From Photobacterium sp. JCM 19050 (GTDB taxonomy: Bacteria > Pseudomonadota > Gammaproteobacteria > Enterobacterales > Vibrionaceae): DNA of 55,282 nt. A program made the position numbers and the translations under genes. Below the pieces are notes generated by a model, which saw nothing but the letters and a program-made list of their open reading frames with translations, did not search any database and was not told the origin of the DNA. Below, piece by piece: positions 52,257 through 55,282 of the stretch (position 1 is its first letter; each line of letters begins with the position of its first letter). The stretch is taken from assembly GCA_001310455.1 (NCBI GenBank), contig BAXG01000039.1:1-55282 (forward strand), read 5' to 3'.

Positions 52257-52295
52257 CAAAATGTAAGTTATTGATATTTAGTAACTTACATTTTG
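52257..52295. promoter_or_regulatory. 14-bp inverted repeat with IHF-type site, next to the hcp promoter
   Basis: CAAAATGTAAGTTA (52257-52270) and TAACTTACATTTTG (52282-52295) are perfect complements around an 11-base spacer. The minus-strand TATCAATAACTTA (52276-52264) matches the IHF consensus WATCAANNNNTTR. The right arm touches the sigma-54 -24 element. Confidence 0.6.
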
Positions 52296-52309
52296 GCACA
52301 CCTCCTGCA
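52294..52309 (+). promoter_or_regulatory. Sigma-54 promoter of hcp-hcr
   Basis: TGGCACACCTCCTGCA matches TGGCAC-N8-TGCA with invariant GG at -24 and GC at -12. It is preceded at about 50-90 bases by two NorR boxes, with an IHF-type site between. Confidence 0.85.
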
Positions 52310-52460
52310 ATACACACTTCAAAACAGATTCGAAAAAATTCGTCTTCAGATCAAAAACTGCTGGCGTTGATCTTTTTCGAAACCGATAAAAAAACAAAAC
52401 GAAACAAAGCTAAGTCAGGCTTCAATAAAAACAACAATTTTCGTGCATTCAGGAGTCTTC

Positions 52461-54124
52461 ATGTTTTGCATTCAATGTGAGCAAACTATTCGTACACCGG
52501 CAGCAAACGGCTGCGCTTATGCCCAGGGCATGTGTGGAAAGACCGCAGAAGTATCAGACTTACAGGATGTTTTAGTGTACTGCCTACAAAGTGTCTCTTA
52601 CTGGGCAGAAAAGGCCAGACAGATTGGCCATGTTGATAAGGAGATTGACGCGTGGGTTCCAAAAGCCTTCTTTTCCACTCTCACCAACGTCAACTTCGAC
52701 CCTGAACGTATTCTGGCTTATAGCTATGAAGCCAGGTATTCCGTGATCAACTGAAGAAAATAGTGCAGGAAAAAGACAGCTCGTCTGTCACCTTGCCGTC
52801 GGTAGCCAGTTTTTCACTTCCGGAGACAGAAGAAGCCGTACTTGCTTTGGCGCAGCAGGTAGCTGTTAACCGCGGAAGTAATGAACTGCACGAGGATATT
52901 ATCGGGTTGCGTCTTCTTTGCCTGTATGGCCTGAAAGGGGCTGCAGCTTATATGGAACATGCACGAGTGCTGGGCCAGGAAGATTCAGACATAGACGGTG
53001 AATTCCACCGCATCATGGCTTGGCTGGGTACCGATCCTTCAGAGCCGGAAGCACTGCTGACCACAGCCATGGACATTGGCCAGCTGAACTACCGAATTAT
53101 GGAAATTCTGGATAAGGGTGAAACGGAAATGTTTGGTCACCCCGAACCTACTCAGGTCAACGTAAAACCGGTAAAAGGCCACTGTATTCTCGTTTCTGGT
53201 CACGACCTGAAAGATCTCAAGATGATTCTTGAGCAAACAGAAAACAAAGGCATAAACGTTTACACCCATGGCGAGATGTTACCTGCACATGCGTATCCGG
53301 AACTGAAGAAATTCAGCCATCTTATGGGTAACTATGGCAGTGGTTGGCAAAACCAACAAAAAGAGTTCGCGCAATTCCCCGGCGCAATTGTAATGACGTC
53401 CAACTGCCTGTTGGATCCGAATGTGGGCCAATACAAAGGTCGAATCTTTACACGGAGCATCGTTGGCTGGCCGGGTGTAGAGCACATCACAGGTGACGAT
53501 TTTTCTGCCGCGATTGAGTGCGCACTGTCACAACCTGGATTTGCCCATACAGAAATTGAACATCTGATTACTGTTGGATTTGGACGCAATGCTCTGATGA
53601 ATGCGGCTCCCGCTGTCATCGAGCAGGTTAAGGCTGGCAACATCCGTCATTTCTTCCTGGTTGGCGGATGTGACGGCAGCCGTGCAGAGCGCAGCTACTA
53701 TACCGAATTTGCTACATCAGCACCTGATGACACGGTCATCCTAACGCTGGCTTGCGGTAAGTATCGCTTCAACAAAGAGCAATTTGGCGACATCAACGGT
53801 ATTCCTCGCCTGATTGATATCGGCCAGTGCAACGATGCCTATTCAGCCATTCAGCTGGCACTGGCGCTTGCCAAGGAATTTGATTGTGGTGTGAATGAAT
53901 TGCCTCTGAGCCTTGTGCTTTCTTGGTTTGAACAAAAAGCAATCGTGATACTGCTGACACTGCTGTCTTTGGGAATTAAAAGCATCTACACCGGCCCAAC
54001 GGCTCCGGCATTCCTGACAGCAAACCTGATTAAAGCGCTCGAAGATCAATTCGACCTGCGCAGTATCACCAACGTTGAAGCAGATATGAGAACGATGCTC
54101 GGCGAAGAAGCGGTGAGTGCCTGA
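52461..54124 (+). CDS. hcp: Hybrid cluster protein Hcp (hydroxylamine reductase), one frameshift
   Basis: Fe-S/O hybrid-cluster protein, a high-affinity NO reductase and S-nitrosylase in enterobacteria. The first cluster's cysteines are MFCIQCEQ and later CAYAQGMC (C-x2-C-x11-C-x6-C). Hybrid-cluster ligands are in [25 protein letters not shown] and FLVGGCDG. Start ATG 52461. The frame breaks near 52735: SYEAR continues [16 protein letters not shown] once one G is restored (caGGGta). Repaired length 554 aa (E. coli 550). It is followed directly by hcr. Confidence 0.95.
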
Positions 54125-54128
54125 CATC

Positions 54129-55163
54129 ATGAGCAACCTTGATGAGTTTTGGAGTCCTGGTGTAGAACCAATCCAACTGGTATGTCGCTGGAAGGAAACT
54201 GAGGACACAGAAAGCTTTCTGTTCAACGTAGCAGGAAACGCTGAAAAGCGTTTCCACTTTAAACCTGGCCAGTTCGTAACTTTGGCCGTAAACACTGGTG
54301 ACAACACGCACTACCGGGCTTATTCAATCAGCTCGGTACCCGGAGAAAACCATATCCAGCTTACGGTAAAGCGTGTACCGGATGGCAAGGTTTCAAATTG
54401 GTTAATTGACAACCTGGCCGTTAACCAGGCGTTGAGCACATTGGGAATAGCGGGTGAATTCAACCTTGAAAATTGCCCTCCCAAAGACAAGGTTCTGTTG
54501 CTGGGAGCCGGTTGTGGGATCACACCGGTTATGTCGATGGCACGAAGCCTGATGACCAAACAACATGGCGACGTCTGCTTTGTACAGTGTGCCCGGGATA
54601 AAAATGCTGAGTTGTACAGAGAAGAACTCAGCATCTTGACAACGGGTTATCCGAACCGGTTTAGCAACAAACTGTTGCTGGAAACGTCAGATGACCAGGA
54701 TGTACCAGAAGGCCGAATCAGCAGGGAATACCTTGATGCGGTATGCCCGGACTGGCAGGAAAGAACATTGTACCTGTGCGGCCCGAATGGGTTCATGGAA
54801 GCGGTAAAAAGCATTGCTCAGGATGCTGGCTTCAATATGTCAGAGTTCCATAGTGAAAGCTTTACTCCTGGAGATGCACAAAACCGCGTGGGCGAATCAA
54901 AGCTCAAGGTATCAGTACCAGCGTACAGCATTGAAAAAGACGCTAACGCCGGAACCAGCTTACTTGAAGCACTTGAGTCAGGCGGTTTGCCAATCATTGC
55001 AGCGTGTCGGTCCGGGGTTTGTGGGTCTTGTAAATGCCAAGTTACCGAGGGTTCGGTAACAAAGACAAGTACGGCCACCCTGACAGAAGAAGAGATAGCA
55101 AACGGATATGTTCTGGCCTGCAGTTCGCAGCTGGAATCAAATGTTTCGGTCAACCTACACTAG
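54129..55163 (+). CDS. hcr: NADH oxidoreductase Hcr
   Basis: Electron-transfer partner of Hcp: FAD-binding ferredoxin-NADP reductase fold with a C-terminal plant-type 2Fe-2S domain. The FAD motif is HYRAYSISS, NAD-binding parts are LLGAGCGITPV and LYLCGPNGFM, and the cluster cysteines are CRSGVCGSCKC plus the later LACSSQ. The start ATG 54129 is four bases after the hcp stop; an in-frame GTG 54117 overlaps hcp. 344 aa, intact, cotranscribed with hcp. Confidence 0.95.
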   Translation: MSNLDEFWSPGVEPIQLVCRWKETEDTESFLFNVAGNAEKRFHFKPGQFVTLAVNTGDNTHYRAYSISSVPGENHIQLTVKRVPDGKVSNWLIDNLAVNQALSTLGIAGEFNLENCPPKDKVLLLGAGCGITPVMSMARSLMTKQHGDVCFVQCARDKNAELYREELSILTTGYPNRFSNKLLLETSDDQDVPEGRISREYLDAVCPDWQERTLYLCGPNGFMEAVKSIAQDAGFNMSEFHSESFTPGDAQNRVGESKLKVSVPAYSIEKDANAGTSLLEALESGGLPIIAACRSGVCGSCKCQVTEGSVTKTSTATLTEEEIANGYVLACSSQLESNVSVNLH

Positions 55164-55169
55164 GTGTTT

Positions 55170-55214
55170 GGTAGCCGTGGATTACCCACCGGAGCCCGGC
55201 TACCATTCTTTTTT
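55170..55214 (+). terminator. Rho-independent terminator of hcp-hcr
   Basis: GGTAGCCG … CGGCTACC followed by ATTCTTTTTTT, just after the hcr stop. The last ~65 bases of the window show nothing further. Confidence 0.85.
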
Positions 55215-55282
55215 TGCAGCGAGACACAACATACAAATTGAAGTTATACCCGGCATTTCATCAGTGAATTGCCCGATAAAAC

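Noticed and set aside
1..55282. CRISPR arrays, tRNA or rRNA genes
   Set aside because: I saw no regularly spaced direct repeats, cloverleaf-like tRNA sequences or rRNA-like segments in reading the window; this was by eye, not by a covariance-model search.

Overview
The window looks like a chromosomal segment of a marine gammaproteobacterium, most likely a Vibrionaceae member (Photobacterium, Grimontia, Enterovibrio or Vibrio type). Three things point there: a MukBEF condensin in place of a Smc/ScpAB set, the elyC / cmoM-mukF-mukE-mukB / ldtD / ycbL neighbourhood, and the imelysin and nnrS-norR-hcp-hcr clusters. I see no rRNA, tRNA, CRISPR array, prophage or transposase. The content is mostly housekeeping and stress-response chromosome.

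Layout. 1-3.7 kb: a broken DUF2982 gene and ycbL, flanked by two inverted copies of a ~104-bp intergenic repeat, then an OlsF-like bifunctional acyltransferase. 3.7-10.7 kb: L,D-transpeptidase ldtD and a Fur-box-headed imelysin cluster (imelysin, di-heme DUF1111 protein, second imelysin-like lipoprotein, DUF1513 protein). 10.8-13.2 kb: a MarR regulator, an aldo/keto reductase and an alpha/beta hydrolase. 13.2-21.6 kb: mukB-mukE-mukF-cmoM, with divergent elyC. 21.8-24 kb: gfa, htpX and an unannotated 55-aa ORF. 24-29.1 kb: biotin genes bioA and bioBFCD, divergent around a BirA-type operator. 29.2-31.1 kb: a LON-domain gene and an ECF sigma/ChrR anti-sigma pair, with two matching ECF-type promoters. 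31.4-35.4 kb: sstT, mlc, queE, queD. 35.6-44 kb: a chemoreceptor with a CxxCH haem motif, asnS, aqpZ, a PhnB-like protein and ydiJ. 44.2-49.3 kb: an exported Nudix-PAP2 fusion, a VRR-NUC nuclease and a second chemoreceptor. 49.3-55.2 kb: a nitric-oxide/nitrosative-stress locus, nnrS <- / -> norR, hcp-hcr. It has NorR-type boxes (TGTTGT-N7-ACAACA), sigma-54 -24/-12 elements and an IHF-type site.

A dominant property of this sequence is its frameshift density. About 30 frame breaks fall in about 22 genes. Most can be repaired by adding one base to a short homopolymer (a few by removing one A), and repair restores family-typical lengths: MukB 1486 aa, YdiJ 1018, BioF 385, BioD 225, Mlc 404. Conserved genes (mukB, bioA/B/F/D, mlc) are hit, so I read these as sequencing or assembly indels rather than pseudogenisation. 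I annotate whole genes across the breaks and give the approximate position of each break.
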